DNA of 34,312 bases, from positions 1-34,312 of the forward strand of contig JAILZF010000008.1 of NCBI GenBank assembly GCA_023512635.1, written 5' to 3'. Positions 17,007-24,371 of this stretch are shown piece by piece. This DNA comes from Alicyclobacillus sp. GTDB lineage: Bacteria > Bacillota > Bacilli > Alicyclobacillales > Alicyclobacillaceae. The translations under genes were made by a program, and so were the position numbers. Each line of letters opens with the position of its first letter. Within the stretch, counting starts at the first letter, position 1. Below the pieces are notes generated by a model, which worked only from the letters and a program-made list of their open reading frames with translations, had not been told where the DNA came from and did not search any database.

Positions 17007-18539
17007 CTATGCCACAGGACCAGATCCGTCGTTCAACCGGCTTTCCGCCCGGTCAAGGACCTGACGTTCTCCCTGGCTGCCTGTCGCGGCGGGGGTGAGG
17101 CACTCTGCTACGGCGGCCGTCAGGGCAGCCGCGACGTCAGACGCCATCACCCCGGCCGGCCCCACGCGTGCCCCCGCCAGTTCGCCCGCACGGCCGTGCA
17201 ACCACACCCCGGCCAACGCCGCTGTCCATGGGTCTGCTCCTTGCGCCAGCAGGCCGCCGATGACCCCTGCCAACACATCGCCCGTACCCGCCGTCGCCAG
17301 GGAGGCATCGCCCGTCGGATTCACCCGCACACGTCCCAGCGGATCGGCCACGAGGGTACGGTACCCTTTGAGCACCACCACCGCGCCGGTGCGCTGGGCC
17401 AGGCTGCGAGCCGCCTGCAAGCGTGCAGCCTGCACCTGTTGAACGGTGATCCCCAACAAACGGGCGCACTCTTTCGGGTGCGGTGTCAACACCCACCGCG
17501 GCAGGTGCGTATCGGTTGTCGTGAGCAGGCGCAAGCCGTCAGCATCAAGCACTCCGGGCCCGGCAAACGCGTCCAGCAGCCGGCGCCAAGCCGCAGCCTG
17601 GCTGCCCAACCCAGGTCCAAGCACCAGCGCCTGGCAATCGTTGCACCAAGCTAGATCCCCCGCTGCCCCGGGCCGTTGTACAAACTCGAACGGTGCCCCC
17701 GCGACGGGTGCTGCACCGCCCAGCACCACCAGCCCGGCGCCGGCGCGCGCTGCACCCCACGCCGCTAACACCGCCGCACCCGCCATCTCGCCGGCCACCA
17801 CTGCAACGCGTCCATAGCTGCCCTTGTGCGTGTCGGGGGTGCGCGGCCGCACCGCCTGGCGGACCGTCCAGCGGGATATCCACTGCACCCACGCAGGCCC
17901 CTCGGCCGTCTGCGGGTCAGGCAGGGCAATGCCGATGTCGGCCACCCTCACGTCACCGGCGTACAAACAGCCCGGTGTGACCGCCGTCCCGAGTTTTTGC
18001 AAGCCTAGACAAAGGGTGGCGTGCGCGCGCACCGCAGGCCCAGGCACCGCACCGGTGCTCGGGTCAATCCCAGACGGAACGTCCACCGCCAGCGTCCAGC
18101 GCGACTGCTGGTTGAGTTGCTCCACCAGGGTGGCCCACACCCCTGTCAACGGGCGGGCAGCCCCCGTGCCGAGCAAGGCGTCCACGTACACGTCCGCCTC
18201 AGGCAGTGGGGTCCCGGGGTGGTACAGTTGCCAGGGGACCCCTGAACTGCACGCGGACGCTGCCGCTAAGGCCGCTTCGCCGCGGAGTTGCAGCGGATCG
18301 ATCACGGTGAGCACCTGAACCTGGCAGCCCCAGTGCTGCAGCCAGCGCGCCGCTGCCCAGCCGTCGCCGCCGTTGTTGCCCTTGCCGCAGAGCACCAGCA
18401 CGCGCTGCGGCTGACGCGCGCGCACCGCCTCGGCGACCGCCCGGCCGGCGTGGTCCATCAACACGATCCCAGGGATGTTCAGCGTTTCGATGGTGTGTTG
18501 GTCTAACGCCTGCATCTGCTCGCTGGTTACGAGAAGCAC
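17007..18539 (-). CDS. nnr: Bifunctional NAD(P)HX epimerase / ADP-dependent NAD(P)HX dehydratase
   Basis: Repairs hydrated NADH/NADPH. The N-terminal YjeF_N epimerase (residues 1 to about 215) has VLCGKGNNGGDGW and VDVPSGIDPSTG. The C-terminal dehydratase (YjeF_C, about 230-500) has GSYGRVAVVAG, ADGLRLL, the LTPHPKECARLLG signature and GTGDVLAGVIGGLLAQG. A 510-aa fusion is the usual bacterial form. I start it at a GTG with GGGAGG 7 nt upstream; the track start lies inside acpS. It is 28 nt after acpS and likely in one operon. Confidence 0.95.
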   Translation of the reverse strand: MLLVTSEQMQALDQHTIETLNIPGIVLMDHAGRAVAEAVRARQPQRVLVLCGKGNNGGDGWAAARWLQHWGCQVQVLTVIDPLQLRGEAALAAASACSSGVPWQLYHPGTPLPEADVYVDALLGTGAARPLTGVWATLVEQLNQQSRWTLAVDVPSGIDPSTGAVPGPAVRAHATLCLGLQKLGTAVTPGCLYAGDVRVADIGIALPDPQTAEGPAWVQWISRWTVRQAVRPRTPDTHKGSYGRVAVVAGEMAGAAVLAAWGAARAGAGLVVLGGAAPVAGAPFEFVQRPGAAGDLAWCNDCQALVLGPGLGSQAAAWRRLLDAFAGPGVLDADGLRLLTTTDTHLPRWVLTPHPKECARLLGITVQQVQAARLQAARSLAQRTGAVVVLKGYRTLVADPLGRVRVNPTGDASLATAGTGDVLAGVIGGLLAQGADPWTAALAGVWLHGRAGELAGARVGPAGVMASDVAAALTAAVAECLTPAATGSQGERQVLDRAESRLNDGSGPVA

Positions 18540-18567
18540 GCGTTCCCCTCCCCGAGGATTGGTATAC

Positions 18568-18966
18568 TTATATTCCGCCCGTCCCATCGGTAGTACAATC
18601 CTCCGGCACGTCCCAGACGGCAAACGCCAAGGCGTGTTGCGCCGTATGTGTCAGGGAGACATGCAACCGTCCGCGCGGCGGCTGCGCAGGCCGAGTGAAC
18701 TGTATCTCCAGTCCGGCAGGTCCCAGCAGCACGTCGACACAGTTCATGGACAACCTCCCCAAACCACAGCCCAGCGCCTTGGCCAACGCCTCTTTGGCAG
18801 CAAAGCGGCCCGCAACAAACTCCACCAGGCGCTGTCCAGACAGCACCGACGCCTGCGCGCGTTCCTGCGGCCCCAAAACACGCCCTAACAGGCGCGCGCC
18901 GTGCCGTCCACAAGCGCGTCGGATGCGCTCCACTTCAACCATATCGGTTCCGACCCCGGCAATCAT
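18568..18966 (-). CDS. acpS: Holo-[acyl-carrier-protein] synthase AcpS
   Basis: Transfers 4'-phosphopantetheine from CoA to acyl carrier protein. The 132-aa protein starts MIAGVGTDMVEVERI (the GTD metal-binding Asp) and has the second signature RFAAKEALAKALG (catalytic Glu) and the C-terminal VSLTHTAQHALAFAV. The ATG has GGAGGGG upstream. It heads the acpS-nnr-lipoprotein unit. A TACAAT -10 candidate lies near 19009-19014 without a recognisable -35. Confidence 0.96.
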   Translation of the reverse strand: MIAGVGTDMVEVERIRRACGRHGARLLGRVLGPQERAQASVLSGQRLVEFVAGRFAAKEALAKALGCGLGRLSMNCVDVLLGPAGLEIQFTRPAQPPRGRLHVSLTHTAQHALAFAVWDVPEDCTTDGTGGI

Positions 18967-19175
18967 CCTGGCCCCTCCTTGTCTGGCTTGTCCTGGCTCG
19001 ATTGTACAACGTCACTCTGCCCAGGTAGAATGAAGCCAGGTTGCCATGCCGGTGGCGGACCGGCCTTCCAGGCTACGCCTCGAGATGCGGCCTGCCTGCC
19101 CGCTTGCACCTGCCGCTTGTGGATGGCCTCGCTGGCAAGGAATCGGCTTTCAGCGGAGGGGTGCTCCCGGCGGTG

Positions 19176-19195
19176 AGCGGAATCTAGCGGAATCT
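19176..19195. repeat. Two tandem 10-bp repeats upstream of the membrane-protein gene
   Basis: AGCGGAATCT occurs twice head to tail in the spacer between divergent acpS and the 19249 gene. The rest of this roughly 280-bp spacer shows no RNA gene or clear promoter beyond a weak TACAAT on the acpS side. Confidence 0.5.
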
Positions 19196-19248
19196 AAAGA
19201 AGGAGCACGGACTGTTCAAGAAGACGGACAGAGAGGGGAGAGGAGTGC

Positions 19249-20007
19249 GTGCGACAGCGTTTTTGGCGCGCGTTTACCGCGTTGGCCGGCTTGGCCTGCG
19301 CGTTTTCTGGTTTGTCCTGGATGTTTCTCGCAGCGGCGCACGTTCCTTTGCTCGCACCCACCCAGCGTTTGCTGTTGCTCAACCTGCCCACGCTGATACC
19401 TTCCCTGTGGAACATCGTCCTTCCTGGCCAAACCCTCGGCGCTTGGGCTCCGTTGGCGGTGTTGCTGGTGCAGGTGTTTTTCACCGGGGGATTTTACGGT
19501 GTGCTGGTGCGCGTCAACACCGGCCAACCTGTCAGCCCCCGCAGCTTTGTGGCGGACGCGGTGCACAGCTTTGGCCGGCTTCTGGTGTGGCATGGCCTGT
19601 GGACGGCCATCACCCTGGCCTTGGCGGGTACGGGTACCGCCTGGCCGGCCACCGCCACGCTGTTGGCGGTCTTGCTGTGGCTCGCCCGTTTTGTCTTTCT
19701 CTTTGCGGATGCCGCGCTGGTCTGTGAACCGGACTTCCGGACGGCCTTGCGCACCGCAACGGCTGCGCTGTTCGCCGGATTCTTGCCCATGCTGCCGCTG
19801 GCAGTGGTGCTGACAGTCCTCACAGGGGCTGGTCTGGCGCTGGCCGCACTGGCGCCTCCCCTGGCGTTTGCGGGCCTCACCCTGTTCTACGTGGTGGCGA
19901 GCGTGTGGCTGTTGCACATGGTGACCGCCCGATACCTGTACTTCTCCGCTTGGCAGGAGCGGCAGACGGCCGTTACACTCACGCCCAGCGCTGGACGCAA
20001 CGGCTGA
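19249..20007 (+). CDS. Polytopic membrane protein of unknown function
   Basis: I do not recognise this 252-aa protein. It is very hydrophobic, with five or six likely membrane helices (around residues 8-30, 60-85, 108-128, 133-155, 178-205 and 208-228) and Arg/Gln-rich ends consistent with a cytoplasmic N-terminus. The pattern resembles small Bacillota integral membrane proteins of the DUF624 or stage-II-sporulation type only in general layout. The GTG start has GGGAG/AGGAG upstream; an overlapping GTG four bases earlier is in another frame. It is divergent from acpS and convergent with the DUF190 gene. Confidence 0.75.
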   Translation: MRQRFWRAFTALAGLACAFSGLSWMFLAAAHVPLLAPTQRLLLLNLPTLIPSLWNIVLPGQTLGAWAPLAVLLVQVFFTGGFYGVLVRVNTGQPVSPRSFVADAVHSFGRLLVWHGLWTAITLALAGTGTAWPATATLLAVLLWLARFVFLFADAALVCEPDFRTALRTATAALFAGFLPMLPLAVVLTVLTGAGLALAALAPPLAFAGLTLFYVVASVWLLHMVTARYLYFSAWQERQTAVTLTPSAGRNG

Positions 20008-20791
20008 GCACCAACGCTGTGCCGTGAGTCTTCGCTGCCAGTTCCGGCAAGGCTGGTTGCAAACGGCAGGCCGGCCCATACGCCAAGACTGTCACGGGTT
20101 GGGGAGCAGCGCGCCACCACGCGCTGCGGCGGCCAAGTTCCCAACCGGGTGCAAAACCGTCAAGGCCGCGCTGCACAGCTTGCCAGACCGCCCCGTGGCC
20201 AGCCAACCAGGCACTGGCCCACGCATAGGCAGGTTGCCCTTGCAGCTGGGCGTCGGTACGCGTCAACACACGCACCTCCAGCCAGCCATCGGTCTCGCTG
20301 CCGCCCGCCGACGGCGCCGCTGCCTCGGCAGGCGGGCGGGCAGGCAGTGGATCCGGCGGGCAGACAGCGCCCTGCTCCTGTATCTGGACGCTAGTGACCC
20401 TCTCCCCAGCCGAGGCGGGTGAACCGCCCGTACAGAACAGCGCCTCAGCAGGCAGCGATTCTGCAACCTGCTGCCGCCAACGGGCGAATGCTGCGGCTGG
20501 CCCGGCTAGTTCGAGGAGGACGGGCAATTCGTTGACGCCTGACTCGCTGATGGCGCTGCGCCACCCCTGATGGGGGTTGACACCTTCTGCGCAGACCGAT
20601 GCCCAACCGCAGCGCAACCCGGCTTGGCAAGCGGACTGCAGCAAATGGCTATAGAGCAGGCGGTTCCCGTGCATGAGGGACGTGCCCGACCAGAGCAACA
20701 GCGTGGCCCAGACCTGCGAACCGGCGTGGTCTGCAGAACTCGCCGCGGTGCCGCCGCTCGCTGATCCAGGCGTGCAGGGGACGGGTAGCAC
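19979..20791 (-). CDS. Tandem DUF190-domain protein
   Basis: The 270-aa protein appears to contain two copies of the roughly 100-aa DUF190 fold. Copy 1 (about 35-140): ATLLLWSGTSLMHG, RLLYSHLLQSACQAGL, then ELPVLLELAGP and a late VTSVQIQ. Copy 2 (about 175-270): LEVRVLTRTDAQLQGQPAY, GAVWQAVQRGLDGF, PVTVLAYG and GTALVLSRCV. A Pro/Ala-rich linker separates them. DUF190 proteins are PII-like and often sit beside the fluoride channel gene crcB; none is here. The GTG start is preceded by AAGGAGGAGG at ideal spacing; the track start 29 codons earlier has no RBS. Copy 1 has lost the usual Gly-x-x-Gly-Phe loop. Confidence 0.65.
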   Translation of the reverse strand: MLPVPCTPGSASGGTAASSADHAGSQVWATLLLWSGTSLMHGNRLLYSHLLQSACQAGLRCGWASVCAEGVNPHQGWRSAISESGVNELPVLLELAGPAAAFARWRQQVAESLPAEALFCTGGSPASAGERVTSVQIQEQGAVCPPDPLPARPPAEAAAPSAGGSETDGWLEVRVLTRTDAQLQGQPAYAWASAWLAGHGAVWQAVQRGLDGFAPGWELGRRSAWWRAAPQPVTVLAYGPACRLQPALPELAAKTHGTALVLSRCVQRWA

Positions 20792-20948
20792 CTTGACCTC
20801 CTCCTTCCGCACGCGAAGCGACAAGCGACCGTCTGGTTGCTGAATCGTATGCACCAGCCAAGGGAGGTAGCACTGCATACGCAGGCGACGGAGTGTGATT
20901 TGGATGAAGGCAGGATTTTACTTCCATGTTGGTGTTCCGTAAGGGGGG

Positions 20949-21152
20949 ATGTCCGTGCACACGCTGTTGCACGTGGCAGTGGAGGTGCTGTTTTTAGGGG
21001 TGGCTGCTATCTGGGTTACGCTATTTATTGCGACCATGCCCGGCCGGCAGAAGCCGCTGAACCGGCGCCAGCTCCGTTGGTGGCTGGTGGCAGGCGTCGT
21101 GGCTGGCGCTGTCTGCTTGTTGAGCAATTCTCTGTACGCAACGCCTTCTTAA
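20949..21152 (+). CDS. Small two-helix membrane protein
   Basis: A 67-aa protein not recognised by family. Two membrane helices flank a basic cytoplasmic-type loop (MPGRQKPLNRRQLRW). The annotated ATG lies immediately after a G6 run; the GTG two codons on is at better RBS distance (AAGGGGGG then 6 nt). It lies just upstream of map in the same direction with a short gap. Confidence 0.65.
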   Translation: MSVHTLLHVAVEVLFLGVAAIWVTLFIATMPGRQKPLNRRQLRWWLVAGVVAGAVCLLSNSLYATPS

Positions 21153-21238
21153 GAAAGCAGGCGGCACGGATATGTATGGTACATTAAGTCATGAGTGCGA
21201 GGACCCGGCCTGACCGAGCAGCGGGAGGAGATGGCGCA

Positions 21239-21985
21239 TTGATCATCACGAAAAGCCGGTACGAGATTGCGTTGATGCGCGAAGCAGGCCAGGTGGTGGC
21301 GGAATGCCACGCGGCCTTGCGCGATTTCATCCGCCCAGGCATCACGACGCTTCAGATTGACCAATTTGTCGAATCGTTTTTGTTGCGTCATAAAATGGAA
21401 CCTGCCCAAAAAGGGTACAAAGGTTACCCGTTTGCCTCGTGCACCTCGGTCAACGACGTGATTTGCCATGGTTTTCCGAGTGACTATGTGTTGCAGAACG
21501 GCGATATCATCACGGTTGATATGGTGGCTTTGCACAAGGGGCTGCACGCTGACTCGGCTTGGAGCTATGCCGTAGGCCAGATCAGCGATGCAGCCCGACA
21601 TCTGCTGGAAGTGACAGAACAAGCCCTGTACAAGGGGATTGAACAAGCGGTGGTGGGCAATCAAATTTCAGACATCGGCCACGCCATTCAAACGTTTGTG
21701 GAAGCACAGGGACTGTCTGTGGTTCGCGATTACATTGGTCACGGTATTGGCCGGCAGATGCACGAGAGCCCAGAGGTCTTGCATTATGGCCCTCCCCATC
21801 GCGGGCCGCGTATCCGCAAAGGGATGACATTTACGATTGAGCCCATGGTGAACATCGGATCGTACGAAACCCGCTTGGACCCGGACGGCTGGACGGCGCG
21901 CACGGTGGATGGAAGCCTGAGTGCTCAATACGAGCACACCCTGGCAGTCACTGACCATGGCCCGGAAATCTTGACGAAACTATAG
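21239..21985 (+). CDS. map: Methionine aminopeptidase type I
   Basis: Removes the initiator Met from nascent proteins using a di-metal site. The 248-aa product carries all ligands in order: ICHGFP (substrate His), TVDMVALHKGLHADSAW (two Asp), GHGIGRQMHESPEV (His), FTIEPMV (Glu) and YEHTLAVT (Glu). It lacks the N-terminal zinc-finger extension. I start it at a TTG (21239) because GGGAGGAG is 8 nt upstream and the protein then begins (M)IITKSRYEIALMREAG as in the family. The track ATG (21191) would add 16 non-homologous residues. Confidence 0.95.
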   Translation: MIITKSRYEIALMREAGQVVAECHAALRDFIRPGITTLQIDQFVESFLLRHKMEPAQKGYKGYPFASCTSVNDVICHGFPSDYVLQNGDIITVDMVALHKGLHADSAWSYAVGQISDAARHLLEVTEQALYKGIEQAVVGNQISDIGHAIQTFVEAQGLSVVRDYIGHGIGRQMHESPEVLHYGPPHRGPRIRKGMTFTIEPMVNIGSYETRLDPDGWTARTVDGSLSAQYEHTLAVTDHGPEILTKL

Positions 21986-22009
21986 CGTGACGGAGGGCAG
22001 AGCAGGCTT

Positions 22010-22069
22010 GCGAGCGGCTGATTGCGAACGCTGCGGCCGCTCGCGCGGCTGTACGGGCACCCGTGCAGC
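22010..22069. terminator. Two GC-rich hairpins between convergent map and yeiH-like genes
   Basis: First GCGAGCGGC/GCCGCTCGC, a perfect 9-bp stem with a 17-nt loop (22010-22044). Then GCTGTACGG/CCGTGCAGC, 9 bp with one T-G wobble and a GCAC loop (22048-22069). Neither has a U-tract. They occupy the convergent junction where a bidirectional terminator is expected. Confidence 0.4.
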
Positions 22070-22100
22070 GCGTGAGCGTGATCAGGCGCGGGAGTCTGGC

Positions 22101-23159
22101 CTACACGGTCCAATACGTCCCTAGGGAAAGCAACAGCGAGGTCACGCATAACACCAGCAGAGGTCGCAGGGCGCGGCCGCGCAAGCTGCCTGCGTGTACG
22201 TGAAAGCCCAAACCGACCATCGCTCCTGCCAACCAAAACTTGCTGATGGCAGCTACTGCTTGCAGCAGCCAGGCTGGAATCAGCCAACCGGCCCAGGTGG
22301 CGGTGCTTACGACTGCACTGACGGCGACGAAGCCTAACAAAAACCATGGAAACTCCGGCCGGGCCCAGTCATCGGCGACCGTCGCACCACGCCGTCGCTG
22401 CCAGAGCATGAGCAGAAAGGTCAACGGTACCAATAGAAACACCCGCCCCAGTTTGGCCAGCAACGCCAGTGCCAAAGCCGCATTGCCGGCTGGCGCTGCG
22501 GCCAACGCCACCTGCGCCACCTCGTGCAGACTGATGCCACACCACAGTCCGTAGGCCTTAGGAGCCAACGGTAACCACGCATGTACCACCGTGTACAGCA
22601 CAGCTGCCACCGTGCCCACCACCGCCACCATGCCTGCTGCCAGCGCCGTGTCTTCATCAGCGGCCTTGACCACGGGCGACACCGCCGCAATGGCGGACGC
22701 CCCGCACACCCCTGTACCGACGCCAAGCAGGAACGACAGCGTCCCATCCGCCTTCGCCCAGCGTGCCAACAACCCCATTACCCCCAAGGCAAACACGATG
22801 GTGGCGGCATCGCGGAGCAGCAACCCGAGTCCGTTGTGCACCACCACCACCAGGTTGAGTTGCGCCCCTGCCAAGACAATCGCCCAGCGTAACAATCGCC
22901 GCGCAGAAAACTGAATCCCTGGTCGCAGCCGTTCCGGATAACCGGCCACATGGCGCCACACCACTGCCAGGACAATGGAACACGCCAACGGTCCCACGTG
23001 GTTCACCCCAGGGACCAAGGCCAACGCGTACCCCAACCCTGCCAACCCCCAGGTTAACCCCACACCAGCCAACCAGAGGCCTACCTGGCGGCCACGCCCT
23101 CGATGCATCGCCGCCCCTGGCCTTCCCCATCCCCTTGCCACCTGTCGATCCGCTTGCAT
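22101..23159 (-). CDS. YeiH/UPF0324 family putative sulfate/sulfite exporter
   Basis: A 352-aa integral membrane protein with about ten helices and the family signature GVGTGVCGASAIAAVSPVV in the middle, plus the GISLHEVAQVALAAA helix-pair region. UPF0324 proteins (YeiH) are annotated as putative sulfur-oxyanion exporters. It is divergent from a LysR regulator of the CysL/YeiE type, the same pairing as yeiE-yeiH in enterobacteria, which supports a sulfite or sulfur link. The ATG is 12 nt from GGAAGGAG; an ATG 17 codons on is an alternative start. The RBS lies within a leader hairpin (23174-23207). Confidence 0.9.
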   Translation of the reverse strand: MQADRQVARGWGRPGAAMHRGRGRQVGLWLAGVGLTWGLAGLGYALALVPGVNHVGPLACSIVLAVVWRHVAGYPERLRPGIQFSARRLLRWAIVLAGAQLNLVVVVHNGLGLLLRDAATIVFALGVMGLLARWAKADGTLSFLLGVGTGVCGASAIAAVSPVVKAADEDTALAAGMVAVVGTVAAVLYTVVHAWLPLAPKAYGLWCGISLHEVAQVALAAAPAGNAALALALLAKLGRVFLLVPLTFLLMLWQRRRGATVADDWARPEFPWFLLGFVAVSAVVSTATWAGWLIPAWLLQAVAAISKFWLAGAMVGLGFHVHAGSLRGRALRPLLVLCVTSLLLSLGTYWTV

Positions 23160-23173
23160 CCCGGCACCACGCT

Positions 23174-23207
23174 CCTTCCTACCCTCACACCTTCAGGGTA
23201 AGGAAGG
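23174..23207 (-). promoter_or_regulatory. Leader hairpin that sequesters the yeiH-like RBS
   Basis: On the transcript CCTTCCTTACCCT pairs with AGGGTAGGAAGG (12 bp with one bulged base) around a 9-nt loop. The 3' arm contains the GGAAGG core of the Shine-Dalgarno of the gene at 23159, so translation could be gated by this structure. Confidence 0.5.
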
Positions 23208-23210
23208 ACC

Positions 23211-23265
23211 TACCATAAGTAAAATTATTGTTTTATTAAAATAAGATAAGTTATTATTATGTTAC
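23211..23265. promoter_or_regulatory. AT-rich divergent control region of yeiH-like and LysR genes
   Basis: About 50 nearly pure A/T bases in a GC-rich genome, containing the palindrome TTTTATTAAAA (23231-23241) and repeated ATAAG elements. LysR proteins bind AT-rich dyads between divergent genes, so this is the likely operator and holds both promoters. No single -35/-10 pair stands out. Confidence 0.6.
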
Positions 23266-23276
23266 TACCGCGTCTC

Positions 23277-23307
23277 TTCAAGCAGGCGCTCTTCGCCGCT
23301 GCTTGAA
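23277..23307. repeat. 9-bp inverted repeat in the LysR-gene leader
   Basis: TTCAAGCAG and CTGCTTGAA pair perfectly with a 13-nt GC-rich loop, 46 nt before the LysR start codon. It may be a leader hairpin or a second regulator site. Confidence 0.5.
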
Positions 23308-23353
23308 TCCTTGGTGACTCTGCCCTTGGTTTTAGAGAAGGAGGGGCACCTGC

Positions 23354-24259
23354 ATGGATGTCGCCCTGGCAGCTTTTGTGGCTGTCGCGGAACAGCGCAG
23401 TTTTACACGGGCAGCCGCCGTCTTGCACCTGACCCAACCGGCCGTCAGTCAGCACATGCGCGCCCTCGAAACACGGTACGGCGTACCGCTGGTCGAGCGG
23501 GATCGCAGGGGAATCCAGTTAACGCCAGCAGGGACTGTGTTGTATGAACACGCCCGTCGCATTCTGCATGAATACGCCTTGGCCCAACGACGGCTGGAGG
23601 AACTGACCCAGACACCGCGCGGACCACTCAAGATTGGCGCCAGCTTTACCTTCGGCGAGTACGTGCTGCCACACGTCATCGCCCAACTTACCCGCGCTTA
23701 TCCGCAAGTCGAGCCGCATGTATGGATTGAAAACACGCACCGCGTGGCCGAACAAGTGGCTCACAGTGAACTGGATGTTGGTGTCGTGGAAGGGCCCGTG
23801 CACCACCCGGAGCTGGTGGTGACACCGTTTTTGCGGGATGACATGGAGTTGGTGTTGCCCGTCGGCCACCCGCTGGCGCAAGCGGCCGCGGTCGATCCGC
23901 AGGCACTCTCACAAGCCACCTGGTTGGTGCGCGAACCTGGATCGGGCACGCGCGAAATCGCGGAGCGCACGTGGGAGGAAATGGGAATCCGCCCTGCCGC
24001 CGTGTTAGAACTGGGGAGCATTCAAGTGATTAAAGAATCGGTGGAAGCCGGTTTGGGGGTGGCCTTGTTGTCTCGCTGGGCGGTGCGCAAAGAACGCACG
24101 CTCGGGGTTCTTTGCTGCCGGCCCTTGCTCAGTCACCCTGTGCAACGCTGGTTCTCTTACGTTTTGCGTGCGCATCAATTTCGCACGAAAGCCTTGGAGG
24201 TGTTCCTGACCACCTTGTGTGAATTCAACTTTCAACATGGGCCTGACCTAAAGGTTTGA
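23354..24259 (+). CDS. LysR-family regulator, CysL/YeiE-like
   Basis: A 301-aa LTTR. The N-terminal winged HTH is residues 1-60 (FVAVAEQRSFTRAAAVLHLTQPAVSQHM) and the effector-binding domain spans about 90-295 with GPLKIGASFTFGEYVLP, a feature of the CysL/YwfK/YeiE branch, and REPGSGTREIAE. That branch responds to sulfur metabolites such as sulfite. It likely controls the divergent YeiH-type exporter across the AT-rich spacer. The ATG has GGAGGGG upstream. The stop codon lies at the boundary of a 13-bp tandem repeat. Confidence 0.92.
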   Translation: MDVALAAFVAVAEQRSFTRAAAVLHLTQPAVSQHMRALETRYGVPLVERDRRGIQLTPAGTVLYEHARRILHEYALAQRRLEELTQTPRGPLKIGASFTFGEYVLPHVIAQLTRAYPQVEPHVWIENTHRVAEQVAHSELDVGVVEGPVHHPELVVTPFLRDDMELVLPVGHPLAQAAAVDPQALSQATWLVREPGSGTREIAERTWEEMGIRPAAVLELGSIQVIKESVEAGLGVALLSRWAVRKERTLGVLCCRPLLSHPVQRWFSYVLRAHQFRTKALEVFLTTLCEFNFQHGPDLKV

Positions 24260-24269
24260 CCTAAAGGTT
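24244..24269. repeat. Perfect 13-bp tandem duplication across the LysR stop codon
   Basis: TGACCTAAAGGTT occurs twice head to tail; the TGA opening the second copy is the stop codon. Each copy has an ACCT-AA-AGGT half-palindrome. It looks like a recent slippage duplication or a pair of small dyads. Confidence 0.85.
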
Positions 24270-24319
24270 TAAAGTAAGGAGTTGATGCAGGGACGGCGCG
24301 GCCTGCGCGCGGGGCCATC

Positions 24320-24336
24320 GCGGTCGCGGCGACCGC
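24320..24336. terminator. GC hairpin between convergent LysR and MbfA-type genes
   Basis: GCGGTCG-CGG-CGACCGC, a perfect 7-bp stem, no U-tract. It sits in the GC-rich spacer of about 110 bp where both convergent transcripts should end. Confidence 0.35.
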
Positions 24337-24371
24337 ACGCGGGGGTGGCGCAGCCTGCGCAGGCCGGGATG

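Noticed and set aside
20837-21187. 116-aa plus-strand ORF over the small membrane-protein gene
   Set aside because: Out of frame with the two-helix protein at 20949, no RBS; the 20949 frame has a clear hydrophobic pattern and RBS.
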